Below, in pieces: positions 1-10,526 of a stretch of 64,000 nt of DNA. A program made the position numbers and the translations under genes. This DNA comes from Gelatoporia subvermispora B (Eukaryota > Basidiomycota > Agaricomycetes > Polyporales > Gelatoporiaceae): positions 1,890,536 to 1,954,535 of the forward strand of contig KB445793.1 of assembly GCA_000320605.2 (NCBI GenBank), given 5' to 3'. The notes under the pieces are model-generated. The model ran no database searches and was not told where the DNA came from. It was given only the letters and a program-made list of their open reading frames with translations. Every line of letters starts with the position of its first letter. The stretch's first letter is position 1.

Positions 1-462
1 TCGTCAATGTTGGGAGATCCGGGAGGGGACGGAGAGAGACTGTTGAGGGCTGTGCTGCGGGGGTACAGCGTTTCCGATCTGTACGCATGGCTACGAAGGC
101 TTGTGGTAATTGTATCTGGTAAGATCTGTGCCTTATTGGGGTCTGGTAGCATCTGCGATATGATTTTGATCACGGGCTGTAGCCGGTTGTCTAAATACGG
201 GTGAAAGAACGGCCCGGCGAAGGAGGGGAAGAACCTGGACACCTGAGAGGGACGCTGTCCGCGCCCATCCGCGCTCATTTACTCCGTTCTAGACAGGAAA
301 TTTACCGCGGAACATGCGCGCAGGTCGCTCCGAGCGCCAGTGCTTCTCTCTTTTCTCCCCATCCTCTCTCGATATCATCTCCCTCGCGTCGTAGTTCGCG
401 CGTGAGGAGGCTCTCGCTCCTTTACCCCTTCGTTCCTTTACGCGCCGCCAGTAGGTCTCGCC
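1..462. other. Upstream region of the DUF6534-like gene; no gene seen
   Basis: I see no coding sequence with family resemblance here. The stretch from about 340 to 440 is pyrimidine-rich, as often seen just upstream of start codons in fungal promoters. The window starts inside this intergenic DNA, so a gene ending further left cannot be excluded. Confidence 0.4.
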
Positions 463-2515
463 ATGTCTATGTTCAATAAAGACACCACCTTTGGCGCCAC
501 CTTCATTGGTTTCGCGGTCTCGAGCGTGTGAGCAGACCCCTTGTATTGGTGCTGTGCACCGCGACTGACAATCCTCCAGTTGCTTTGGCGTCTTGAGCAC
601 CCAGGCGTACACATATATCAAGCGCTACCCACTAGACAGACCATTCTACAAAGCTTTGGTAAGTGTAACAGTCGAACCGGACCCTGCGTACGTTTGGTTG
701 ACGTCGTCGTGCTTCTCCCCTAACCTATTTAGGTCGCAGCACTCTGGTACACGATTACAATTCCTTATGCCGTACCCCTTGCGTGTGCTCACCTCCTCGC
801 AGGTTCTTGGAATGTGTCGATCAGGCTTTCATCGCGCATGCGATCTATCACTACGTTGTAACGTACGTGATTTCGACACTATCCCAAGTGTCTAACTCAA
901 GGTTTCGCAGAAATTGGGGGAACTTCCTTGTTGTTCAACAACGTGCCGTATGGTAAGAGATCTGGCTTGCCCCCCCCCCCCCCCTCGAGCTTATCGTCTG
1001 ACTTCGTTCGTCCAGGACGCTCATTGTAAGTCGAGGCATTGGACACCCTGTTTACACATGTCGCTCACATGAGTGCAGATGCAAGTGACCCTCGGAGTGA
1101 GCTAGGTCTACAATATTTGATATACTGTGTCTGACCCCTTACGTAGGCGGTAACGGGTGCAGTTGTCAAGTCCTGTTTCGCCATGCGTGTTTGGCGATGT
1201 GGGGTGATTACGTCGATATGTTCGATTCTGTTCTGACTACTGTTATAGTCAGTAAATGCAATGTCCCCGTTACTGGGCTCATCGTGAGTCGAAAGTGCGT
1301 TCCGTGTCAAGCAGCTGCTGACGAGCGATGGCACAGGTGATCCTGACGCTGGCACAACTGGGTTCGTTTCTCTCCATTATCATTGCATGCGATGTCTCGT
1401 CTGACTGGTTGTCCCATTAGGGTGGGCATGTGGTATGTGACATCTATGGTCGACTTTAGGTCGTAGACGTAACTGATCCGACATCCACCGCGCAGTATAC
1501 ACCGTGAAGGCGTGAGTTCGAATTTAATCATTGCCTTCGAATGCGAATAGATCTTGACGTACGTTGGCAGCTTCCAACTTCCAGATCTCGCCCATGTCGA
1601 CGATCTCAAGGTATTCTCAACGAATATGTGGAGATAATAGCGCGTGCTTAGTTTTATGCAGCTTGTCGGTAGTCTATCGCTTGCACTAGGCGTCGCAACA
1701 GATATCGTCACTGCCGCGGCATTATGCTTCTTCTTGCGTGGGTTGCGCACGGGATATTCGCAGTAAGACATTCCCGTTTTTGTCCTTGATTTCGATGCTA
1801 AGGATCTACCGCAGGGACGACTCCCTGGTGAACACGCTCACAATATACGCTGTCAATACGGGTATTCTCACTAGGTATGTGGCCTCTTCCTACCCTCGCT
1901 GAAGAATCCTCTGGACTCACTCATGGTGCAGTGCCATTAGCTTGTGCACTTTGATCCTGGTAGGCCCCAAGCTGCACATTATCGAAGAAAATTTGCGATG
2001 TTCACGCTGCATCAGTATGACATCATGCCAGATAACTTCATTTTCATGGCCTTCTACTTCGTGCTCAGCAAACGTGAGTTCCCCTCCTTCGTACCCTGTA
2101 ACTCCATAATGACCCGCGCCTAGTGTACGCGATTTCGTTCTTCGCAACGTAAGTCGCCAAGCGAGACCGATCGTCCTGCCGCTTCTGATCGTGCCTGACT
2201 TCACCAGCTTGAACACGCGCAAAATCGTGCGCGGTCGCGGCACGGACGGCGAGCACGCTACCATGCCTACGTTCTTGATGGTCGGGAAGGCCACGAGGCA
2301 ACAGGGCAATTTCGATCCGGAAGCAACTACGGTACGTATCCACGCCCCGTGATGCGCGACGGTGCATGCTGAGTTGTACTAAGGGCTCTCATGTTGAGGT
2401 CACTGTACAGCAAGAGGTATCTATCACAATGGACCCTGTGAGTCTTGGGTTGTCTTCCATGTGGCCTTGTGCTGACCGACGAAGATCAACTCTGTCCAAA
2501 AGCAGGACTACATGA
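463..2515 (+). CDS. DUF6534-like multi-pass membrane protein
   Basis: Many-exon gene of a large agaricomycete family of seven-helix membrane proteins of unknown function (DUF6534 type). The first exon (463-527) encodes MSMFNKDTTFGATFIGFAVS and joins at 580 to the family block STQAYTYIKRYPLDRPFYK. Later exons give VDQAFIAHAIYHYVVT (about 810-860), VVKSCFAMRVWR (about 1160-1190), a helix with TDIVTAAALCFFLRGLRTGY (about 1690-1760), RDDSLVNTLTIYAVNTG (about 1815-1870), and MPDNFIFMAFYFVLSK (about 2025-2080). The C-terminal tail is hydrophilic and ends with VTVQQEVSITMD. The DUF6534 signature sits in the second half (TDIVTAAAL...NTG..T). About 12 short introns are needed, and one (about 957-1015) contains a run of 15 C. 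The order and spacing of blocks fit the family well. Individual splice sites and the stop at 2513-2515 are my reading by eye. Substrate or signal is unknown. Confidence 0.75.
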
Positions 2516-3123
2516 ACGCATGGTGAAAAAGGATTCCGGCGACACCTCTCTTTCCTTATTCGTATTTCGTGTGCAATCACTGTATCAGTCTAGTCTAACC
2601 CCCAGCATCTGCGGCGGTCTGTGGCGCTACCTTGCTCCTTCGCAATTGTTATTGCCTTTGCTTTACTTCTGCCACTGTGTTATTCATTTCGTTTGCGCCG
2701 TGCGTTCAAACTTTACCGTGTATTGATGCAATATTCTTCGATCGTGTAAGCCTACTGACGGAGGTCGCTTGGGGTAGTAATTATCGGATTTTCTAGGACC
2801 TAGATAGAGATCTGATGTATGCATCGGGGGTTGAAAATTATAAGGGGACGTTTAAGAGATCCAGGGACCGGATACGATCCAGCACTGCAGCCTTGTCGCC
2901 GCCAAGGTTCCGGGCGTTGCTTGGATTTGATACTGATGGAAATGTTCCGCCCTACGGCGGGATCCATCTTCAACGAGCCCGGCCAAGATACGCACAGGAA
3001 CGATACATGAGCTTTCGCCGACGTCGGGATTACCGGATTAGGTTTGCACCGACGATGGGCCAGCGCTAACGCGCCATCCCGGAACATTTCGAGGTGTGAT
3101 GACGTCGCCCGAGAACAAATGTA
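2516..3123. other. Intergenic; no supported gene
   Basis: This 0.6-kb stretch lies between the DUF6534-like gene and the first MITE copy. A minus-strand reading frame over about 2800-3174 runs into the MITE end and has no recognisable family or splice structure, so I do not call it. Confidence 0.4.
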
Positions 3124-3770
3124 CAGTTTTTTACCGGCCCGTGGGACACCACCGGTCAGTGGGACAATGGCCATTTTATACTATAATGGTTGGGAAAACG
3201 TGCTCGGAGAAATTTTATGAACAATTTTACTCTTCGTACGGATATCCAACCATGTGTATGAGGCGCTACCTCGAGGACTTAGCTTGCTACGGCCAAAAAC
3301 ATGCGGATGTGGCTGAGAATTGAATCTGAAAACTTGCATCTTAAGCATGCTCTCCCTTCATTTTCAGTGACAAGAACGCTTGTTTTTGTAAAGACCGTAT
3401 GTACAGTACAACCCCGATTTTTTCGAACCAAATTCACCTTGTTCTGCATTAAAACGAGCGAAAATTTGTCAAAACACAGCATAGAGGTACGGAGAACGTC
3501 CCAAATTGGAAGGTGGTTTGGCGGGGCGGGAGCGGCAGATTGGCCAAATCGGGAAGGTGTCCCACTGGCTGCAATAAGACTGATAACGAACTTTTCGACA
3601 GATGGTCTTGGTACTCACGGCACAGTCATAAAAATGTCTTCTTGATACATCAGAAATACAGTTCAACTATGCTCCTAACCATCACTGTACTAATTATTTC
3701 CGATCATGTATACATGCATTACTGCAAAGCTGAACACAATTTCAGCGTCCCACGGGCCGGTAAAAAACTG
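3124..3770 (+). mobile_element. MITE copy 1 (Tc1/mariner-pogo-like), 647 bp
   Basis: The element starts CAGTTTTTTACCGGCCCG and ends with its exact reverse complement. The perfect terminal inverted repeat is 24 bases long. It is flanked by TA on both sides (3122-3123 and 3771-3772), the target duplication typical of Tc1/mariner-superfamily elements. No transposase is encoded, so it is non-autonomous. A second copy with the same ends lies at 9571-10215 in the same orientation, similar along its whole length with scattered substitutions. This copy ends about 175 bases upstream of the first HET gene start, inside its likely promoter region. Confidence 0.85.
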
Positions 3771-3821
3771 TACCAGGCGGCTCACGTGATCTACGCAGCT
3801 CGCAACATAGGGGGACCACCA

Positions 3822-3828
3822 TATAAGG
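3822..3828 (+). promoter_or_regulatory. Putative TATA box of the first HET gene
   Basis: TATAAGG lies about 120 bases upstream of the start codon at 3945 and about 50 bases downstream of the MITE end. Position and sequence fit a core promoter element; function is inferred. Confidence 0.4.
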
Positions 3829-3944
3829 CAGGACTCAGTCGGCTAGCATCGTAAACGGGGTTACGCGGTCGCTTACACGCGCAACGTTTAGATGAGACGA
3901 ACGAACATTGAAAATACTAGATGCACGCCGCATAGCCCAACAGA

Positions 3945-5531
3945 ATGCCAGCAAATGACTCAATTTTGATTTACGACTTGCCTGTTGACAGCCACTGCAA
4001 TCCTAAAATCGATCTCTCCTCGTTTGCCACCCCTTGCCGATACCGTCTAGTCGACTGCGCTCAGTTCATCGAAAACAGAAAGTTGAGTATCACTGAATTA
4101 TCTTCGTTCCCATCCGTCCCATATACAGCTATATCGTACGTCTGGCGTGGTAGGCCAGATCTGGAAGGACGCACTCCCGAAGCATTTGTCGTCGCAGGCG
4201 CGGAGGAGGCGGATCCCATCGCCGTCAGTGTGCTCCGTCATGCATGCATGGCTTCTCTCCTGCACAAGATCCCATTCATTTGGCTCGACAGGCTATGCAT
4301 ATTACAGACGTCGAAGATGGATAAACAGTGGCAAATTCGAGAGATGTATCGCATATACCAGTCGTGTGCGCTGTGTGTAGTCCTCCCCGGGGGTCTCATG
4401 CGACTGGTTCCTCTGTCAGAGGAGACGGACTGGATACACCGTGGCTGGACGTTGCAGGAAGCCGTTGTGCCGAAGAAAGTGGTCGTCTTGCACGCCTGGG
4501 CTGGTGGCTCAGGTTCATTCACACCTGATACAGGGGGCAGCCTGTCAGCCGAGATGGGATATGTTACTCCGGTCGTTCCTGGGGAATCCGCAGTCACAGT
4601 ACTGTCCCGCATCATCGAGGGTTGCCTTGTCGGGGGTTTCTTCTTGACGACTCCACACCACTACGACAGCACGGAGATAACACCGGATAAAAGGCGCGAA
4701 TGCAGGATTCTCGGAGCTCGCACACCAAATCTAGCTGCACTGGCAGCCGTCGTGAGCGAAGAATTTGGCGACGACGCGAGACATCACTCAATATGGCAGT
4801 GTGCGCTCATGCGGACATCCTCGCGCCCAGTTGACATGGTGTTCAGTATCATGGGCCTATTCGGAGTCAACCTGGACCCCCGCTCATTTGACGAGAACGA
4901 CAGAATGGGCGCGACAATTGCTCTCGCGAAAGAAATTCTCAGGCAGGGTGGCATCGCGAGCTGGCTCGGCATGGCATTCCGGATCCCACCTTCTTCTCGT
5001 CTATCCATTTTTCCGGAGTTCCCAGAGACCAGCGTGGCGGGAAAGGCTGTGGTCAAGACGAGCGAGGGTCTGCGAGAGGTTATAGAGATGATGGATATCG
5101 AATACCCTAATGAGGGTCCCAGTTTGCAATCCAGGATGCCGGGAGGGATGATGGATGATGCTGGCTTTCTCTACTTTTCCGCTCGGTGTGCGCCGGCGAT
5201 GCCGGTCTCCGCAGAGGTGAACGGTAATAAAAGCCAGCAGATCGAACAAAAAGTGGATACGAGGATGAGGGCAGTCGCGTCTGATGGATCGGAATGGGAC
5301 ATCTATACGGACGGCTCGAACACCGTACATTCTGAGTTCTACGCTGTGCTCCTTGGATGGTTCGACCCGTACTATCCTGGTGCCACCCCGAAGTACGACA
5401 GAAATATCAAAGTCGTGCTGGTGGAGGGGCACGCCCCGGACCGGTACCGCGTGCGCTGTTTCGTGTCTCTGGGATACAAACTCCATGCTTGGGTTGCCAC
5501 ATGGGGTGAACGGCGGTTCTGCTTATGTTAA
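3945..5531 (+). CDS. HET-domain protein A (heterokaryon-incompatibility type), 528 aa
   Basis: Uninterrupted frame with the N-terminal HET domain. Motif 1, YTAISYVWRG, is at residues 60-69; motif 2, FIWLDRLCILQT, at 111-122; then IYQSCALCVVLP at about 138-148 and HRGWTLQEA at 165-173. HET domains (PF06985) occur in fungal proteins that trigger cell death or growth arrest when incompatible individuals fuse. Whether this one does so is inference. The C-terminal part (about 200-528) shares SSRPVDMVFSIMGLFG and ETSVAGKA blocks with the two neighbouring paralogues, so the three arose by local duplication. Compared with copy C it stops early after ERRFCLC, lacking the FCVGGP end and basic tail. Convergent with copy B (187 bases between stops). 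Confidence 0.88.
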   Translation: MPANDSILIYDLPVDSHCNPKIDLSSFATPCRYRLVDCAQFIENRKLSITELSSFPSVPYTAISYVWRGRPDLEGRTPEAFVVAGAEEADPIAVSVLRHACMASLLHKIPFIWLDRLCILQTSKMDKQWQIREMYRIYQSCALCVVLPGGLMRLVPLSEETDWIHRGWTLQEAVVPKKVVVLHAWAGGSGSFTPDTGGSLSAEMGYVTPVVPGESAVTVLSRIIEGCLVGGFFLTTPHHYDSTEITPDKRRECRILGARTPNLAALAAVVSEEFGDDARHHSIWQCALMRTSSRPVDMVFSIMGLFGVNLDPRSFDENDRMGATIALAKEILRQGGIASWLGMAFRIPPSSRLSIFPEFPETSVAGKAVVKTSEGLREVIEMMDIEYPNEGPSLQSRMPGGMMDDAGFLYFSARCAPAMPVSAEVNGNKSQQIEQKVDTRMRAVASDGSEWDIYTDGSNTVHSEFYAVLLGWFDPYYPGATPKYDRNIKVVLVEGHAPDRYRVRCFVSLGYKLHAWVATWGERRFCLC

Positions 5532-5718
5532 AAGGGGAAAAGCTGCTGGATAGATGTGAGTCGTATCTGAAGCCTTCAGGATGTGTAACCTTCTCATTTG
5601 ATACAACCACAATAGTAACCAGGCCTCGCAAGTCTCTCGTGTCCCAAGTGAACGCCAAACCAACCATCCAGTGCTGTGATAACATTGAGGTAACATGAAC
5701 ATGCGGTACAATGATTCA

Positions 5719-7332
5719 TCAGCTAGACCTCCGAGGCAGTTTGTCCGGCCCCCCAACGCAGAATTCTCTATGTTGCCATTCCATGACTCGGAACCTGTGA
5801 CCAGTGTGTATAGATGCATACGACACGACGTGGAATTTACCTGGAGCGTGTTGCTGTAATAGCATGGCCTTGATGTTATCGGTTTGTGCAAGTGAAGCTC
5901 CAGGATAGAACTTCTGATACCAGCCGAGAATCACGGCGTAGGTGATGTGGGCACCCTGCCCATTATCCCCTGTATCATCCAATAATTTCTTATCTGCTTC
6001 ATCATCCACTACCCAAGTTGCTCCGTCAGGGGTTGTTGCTACTATTGGATCTCCGACACCTCGAATCTCGACGAGGCATGCCTGAGATATAGTCGATTGT
6101 GCATTCCCCTGAGGTGTCGCACGAGCCGCACGAGCCGAAAAGGTGAGATAGCCTTCGTCGTCCATAGTGCCTTTGGGTAACGGCTCGCGCAATCCCAGCT
6201 CGTTGGGATAAAATCCGTCCATCAGCTCGCTCGCCTCGTATATTGTATTCGGAGTATGAACAAGCGCCTTCCCAGCGACACTCGTCTCAGGGAATTGAGA
6301 AAACGTGCAAAGCTGTCTGCAAGGGGGCATACGGAATGCGGCGCCCAGCCAGCTCGCAGATTTGCCTTGCTTCAATATTGCCTGGGCCAAGGCAACGGTC
6401 GCTGACAAGCGATCATTTTTGCCGAATGCTTTGGTGTCTATGGTCACGTCGAAGAGACCCATTATGCTGAAGACCATGTCGACAGGACGCGATGACGTTC
6501 GCATAATCGCACATTGCCAGATGGCGCTACTTCGTGTATCTGGGTCTTCTGACAACTCGTCCGACATTGCAGCGGCAAGAGCACCAAGGTTGGGCGTTGC
6601 GCTGCCGAATATGGAGGCCCGGACACGAATCTCCTTTTGGCCAAGGTGGAAGAATGTCTTGCCTAGGACGCATGCGTAAATAATGTCTGCCACGGGGGAG
6701 ATCGCCACTTCATGTTGGACTACCTCCTCGACAAAGCCAGGGATATTTCCAACTGTTATCTCCCCCGATCCGAGCTTCCATAAGAACAACACGACTGAAG
6801 TCTTCGGGGCCAAGACCTCCTGCAAGGTCCAACCCCGATGTATCCATGCTGTTTCTTCATCCAGTGTGACCAAGCGGCGTAAGCCGTCCGGGAGGACGAT
6901 GCATAGCGCGCATGACTTGTAGACGAGAAACATTTTGCTGATTTGCCAGGCCTTGTCATCCCGGGATGTCTGCATGATGCACATTCTGTCCAACCACATA
7001 TAGTGCACATTGCGCTGGATAGACGCAAGGCAAGCGTGGCGTAAGACTTCGATGCTGATCGGATCGGCGTCTTCCGCTCCGGCGACGACAAGGTGGCCCT
7101 GAGGGAACGTTGTTTCGGCTGAGCTCCCTCGCCAGACATATGATATTGCGGTATAGGGCGCAACAGGGAACTCGGTGTATTCGTGGATACGGAGGGCGTC
7201 GTGCGTCACAAAAGCATCACAGTCTACGAGGCGATAACGGCAGGGGGTTGCGATCGTGGACAAGTCGAGGCATTGGCCATCGAGGGACGTGAGTGGACAG
7301 TCGTAGATAATTTTGGGGACAACGCCGATCAT
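5719..7332 (-). CDS. HET-domain protein B, about 537 aa
   Basis: Minus-strand paralogue of copies A and C. HET motifs are YTAISYVWRG, YMWLDRMCIMQT and HRGWTLQEV. The open frame extends up to 7404, but I choose the ATG at 7332 (MIGVVPKIIYDCPLTSL) because it aligns with the N termini of A (ILIYDLPVDS) and C (TIYDLPLAQL). The upstream 24 residues have no counterpart. The end FCVGGPDKLPRRSS resembles copy C. No intron is needed. It shares a 312-base region (7333-7644) with the divergently transcribed copy C, which could coordinate the two. Role in non-self recognition is inferred from the family only. Confidence 0.87.
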   Translation of the reverse strand: MIGVVPKIIYDCPLTSLDGQCLDLSTIATPCRYRLVDCDAFVTHDALRIHEYTEFPVAPYTAISYVWRGSSAETTFPQGHLVVAGAEDADPISIEVLRHACLASIQRNVHYMWLDRMCIMQTSRDDKAWQISKMFLVYKSCALCIVLPDGLRRLVTLDEETAWIHRGWTLQEVLAPKTSVVLFLWKLGSGEITVGNIPGFVEEVVQHEVAISPVADIIYACVLGKTFFHLGQKEIRVRASIFGSATPNLGALAAAMSDELSEDPDTRSSAIWQCAIMRTSSRPVDMVFSIMGLFDVTIDTKAFGKNDRLSATVALAQAILKQGKSASWLGAAFRMPPCRQLCTFSQFPETSVAGKALVHTPNTIYEASELMDGFYPNELGLREPLPKGTMDDEGYLTFSARAARATPQGNAQSTISQACLVEIRGVGDPIVATTPDGATWVVDDEADKKLLDDTGDNGQGAHITYAVILGWYQKFYPGASLAQTDNIKAMLLQQHAPGKFHVVSYASIHTGHRFRVMEWQHREFCVGGPDKLPRRSS

Positions 7333-7644
7333 ATTTACTTCGAGTCTAGTAGAGCATTGGGAGCACGTTGGAGATTTCAGCGATTCGATGTGATATGGAT
7401 ACAAGTCGATCGAACTCGAGTCTGGCTCACCTGACGAGAAGACGACAGACAGTGGCTGTGCAAGTAGGACTGCAATTGGCTACGCGGCTGTCTTTGACTT
7501 ACAAGGAGGAATGATAGAGACCTATCTGGGAATATACGTGTGCAGTGTTAGTGAGCGCCCAAGCATGCCCTTCGACCGAGTCGATCTGCCACACATAGTA
7601 AGCCTTAGTTGCATCCGACGGGTGGTACTATCTCTGGGCACCAG

Positions 7645-9384
7645 ATGGCTACCCACACAACGATCTACGACTTGCCACTCGCCCAATTAGAGGGACACAT
7701 CGTCGACATCTCTCAGCATGCTACTCCTTGTCACCACCGACTCGTTGACTGTGTCCAGTTCCTAGAACACAGTAAGCTCCGTATCGACGAATTTCATGAT
7801 TTCCCACATGTCGAATACTCTGCTATATCCTACGTCTGGCGCGGCAGACCAGACCCTGGAGCACATCGTCGCAAAACCTTCACAGTTGCAGGAGCGGAGG
7901 CAGCAGATCCGATCACTATTGATGTCCTCCGGCATGCCTGTGCGGCATCCACGCAACACAACGTGCGGTACATATGGCTCGACCGGCTATGCATCATCCA
8001 GACGAAGAAGCAGGATAAACCCTGGCAAATTAGGGAAATGTTCCGTATATATCAGCAATGCGCCCGCTGCATCGTCCTCCCCGATGGATTGTGTCGTTTG
8101 GTATCCCTATCTGACGAAACCGACTGGATACATCGAGGGTGGACATTGCAGGAAGCCATAGCCCCTAGGAATGTCGTAGTACTCTTTACTTGGAGACTGG
8201 GGGCAGGGATATTGTCCACAGGTGGCGAGTACGGGTTGCAAGCGACGGGACATGTGACTCTTGTCATTCCAGGATCATCCGCAATCACCGACTTGTCGGT
8301 CGTCATTGACGCCTGCGCCGTTGGATATTTCGTCTTCGCCATGCGAACGCCCGAGGGGCTCCCGAGTACATTCTCTCAAACAAGAAAGCTCAAGAGTGCG
8401 ATCCTCGGTATCTGCACGCCCAATGTCGCTGCGTTCGCTACAGCAATGAGCAATTCATTTAGCGAGGAAGCTCGGTGCCATGCAATCTGGCGCTCCGCGC
8501 TCATGCGCACATCGTCGCGCCCTGTAGACATGGTGTTCAGCATCATGGGTCTCTTCGGGATTTCCCTCGACCCCCGTGCATTTGATGAAAGTGATAGGAG
8601 AGGAGCAACTGTTGCACTGGCCAGGGCCATTTTGGAGAACGGGAAAAGTGCGAGTTGGTTGGGTATAGCATTCCGCCTGCCCCCAGCACCGCAATTGTCT
8701 ATCTTCCCGGTGTTCCCACAAACAAGCGTCGCGGGAAAGGCATTGGTAAGGATAGGCGATGACCTGCTGGATGTAGCCGATTGGGTGGATATAGAGTATC
8801 CGAGCCCAGGACCACCCAGCCTCAAGTCCCAGCTGCCAGAAGGAAACATGGACGATGCGGGATACCTCCAGTTTCGGGGCCGTTGTGCGTATGCCGCACA
8901 GATCAGTGAAGACCAAGCACAACAATGCAGCGCACAATATATATCGGAGGACCATGATCACACTAATCCCAGAGTATATCCTGTCACCGATGCTAACGGA
9001 ACAAAGTGGGAAATATCGGTTCATCAAACCGGGAGCACAGGACCTCTGGCTTTTGTGGTATTTTTGGGATGGTTCGACGAATACCATCCAGGAGTAACTC
9101 GAGTGCCGGACAAGAACATCAAGTTGATCATTGTGAAGGAGCACGCACTCGAACGATACCATCTGCATTCCTTCGTCTCAATATCATCTACTCTTCAGGA
9201 CTGGGTGGCGGCCTGGCCTGAACGCGACTTCTGTGTTGGTGGGCCAACGAGCAGCAATCATAATGCCATCAGAACAGTCAAGCGTAGCCCAGAGCGCACT
9301 TCAGAGGTGGAACGGATCGTAGAATCTGGGAGGAGCCATAGGCGTACATATATAGAGACTATGTGGGACAACGATCTTGCTTGA
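7645..9384 (+). CDS. HET-domain protein C, about 579 aa
   Basis: Third member of the local HET cluster. Motifs are YSAISYVWRG, YIWLDRLCIIQT, IYQQCARCIVLP and HRGWTLQEA, followed by SSRPVDMVFSIMGLFG and QTSVAGKA. An upstream in-frame ATG exists at 7609, but MATHTTIYDLPLAQ at 7645 matches the starts of A and B. It carries a longer, basic C-terminal extension after FCVGGP (about 45 residues) that A and B lack. Copy C is followed after 186 bases by the second MITE copy. Effector function of the C-terminal half is unknown. Confidence 0.88.
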   Translation: MATHTTIYDLPLAQLEGHIVDISQHATPCHHRLVDCVQFLEHSKLRIDEFHDFPHVEYSAISYVWRGRPDPGAHRRKTFTVAGAEAADPITIDVLRHACAASTQHNVRYIWLDRLCIIQTKKQDKPWQIREMFRIYQQCARCIVLPDGLCRLVSLSDETDWIHRGWTLQEAIAPRNVVVLFTWRLGAGILSTGGEYGLQATGHVTLVIPGSSAITDLSVVIDACAVGYFVFAMRTPEGLPSTFSQTRKLKSAILGICTPNVAAFATAMSNSFSEEARCHAIWRSALMRTSSRPVDMVFSIMGLFGISLDPRAFDESDRRGATVALARAILENGKSASWLGIAFRLPPAPQLSIFPVFPQTSVAGKALVRIGDDLLDVADWVDIEYPSPGPPSLKSQLPEGNMDDAGYLQFRGRCAYAAQISEDQAQQCSAQYISEDHDHTNPRVYPVTDANGTKWEISVHQTGSTGPLAFVVFLGWFDEYHPGVTRVPDKNIKLIIVKEHALERYHLHSFVSISSTLQDWVAAWPERDFCVGGPTSSNHNAIRTVKRSPERTSEVERIVESGRSHRRTYIETMWDNDLA

Positions 9385-9570
9385 CGATTTTCCCCGTCTC
9401 GGTTGTGATGTATTCGCGCGGTCTAGGAATCCATGCACAAGTTTGCTTATCCATTACATGCCGAGCGCGCTGAAGGAGATTGGCTCTGAACCGCATTTTC
9501 CAAGAGAAACTAGTCTTGAGCAGGTTGAGCATAAGCAGCAGACAGACAGAGCACGCGACCGCGTGAACTA

Positions 9571-10215
9571 CAGTTTTTTACCGGCCCGTGGGACACCACC
9601 GGTCAGTGGGACAATGGCCATTTTTTACCACCATCGGTAGGAAAACGTGCTCAGAGAAATTTTATGAACACTTTTACTCCTCGTACGGATATCCACCCAT
9701 GTGTATGAGGCGCTACCTCGAGGACTTAGCTTGCTACGGCCAAAAACATACGGATGTGGCTGAGAATTGAATCTGAAAACTTGCATTTTAAGTATGCTCT
9801 CCCTTCATTTTCAGCAGCAAGGACGCTTTTTTTGTTAAACTGTATGTCCTGTACACACCCGATTTTTCTGAGCCAAATCCATTTTGTTCTGCAGTAGAAC
9901 GAGCGACAAATTGTCAAAACACAGCATAGGGGTATGGAGAACGTCCCAAATTGGAAGGTGGTTTGGCGGGGCCGGAGTGGCAGATTGGCCAAATCGGGAA
10001 GGCGTCCCACTGACTGCAATAAGACTGATAACGAACTTTCCGACAGATGGTCTTGCTCCTCACAGCACAGTCATACATACGTCTTTTTGATACATCAGAA
10101 ATACAGTTTAACCACGTTCCTAACCATCGCTGTACTATTTTTTTCCGATCATGTAGATATGCATGACACCAAAGCTGAACACAATTTCAGCGTCCCACGG
10201 GCCGGTAAAAAACTG
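9571..10215 (+). mobile_element. MITE copy 2 (same family as 3124-3770), 645 bp
   Basis: Same 24-base perfect terminal inverted repeat beginning CAGTTTTTTACCGGCCCG, flanked by TA (9569-9570 and 10216-10217). Same orientation as copy 1. It lies 186 bases after the stop of HET gene C and about 310 bases before the start of the HECT ligase gene, so it may sit in that gene's promoter. Differences from copy 1 are scattered substitutions and small indels, so the copies are not brand-new. Confidence 0.85.
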
Positions 10216-10526
10216 TACATAGGGAGTCAGCCCGCAGGGACTGAATATGATCACAGTGGTCAAAGGATGCGTTGAGAACATGACCAAGCATGGCTGAAGG
10301 GTGTACGATCAAGGCCCGGTGTCAGAAAGCGTAAGACTTTTGCAACCTGTCTATAGTTCGGGCGACTATTTCGCTTATTCACTGGCCTACCTAAAACGGA
10401 TAGCTGATATCATATGAGTGCGTACGCACTGCTGTGGCGGCTTGCGACGCGCTCTACCGGCTTCTGTCCTCTCTGGAATCTCCCAGCACCATCTTTACAT
10501 CCTTCAGTCTAAATCAATCTTATAGT

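Noticed and set aside
970..984. Run of 15 C
   Set aside because: Falls inside a short intron of the DUF6534-like gene; a simple homopolymer with no evident role.
2800..3174. 124-codon minus-strand frame
   Set aside because: Extends into the MITE end and has no exon structure or recognisable family.
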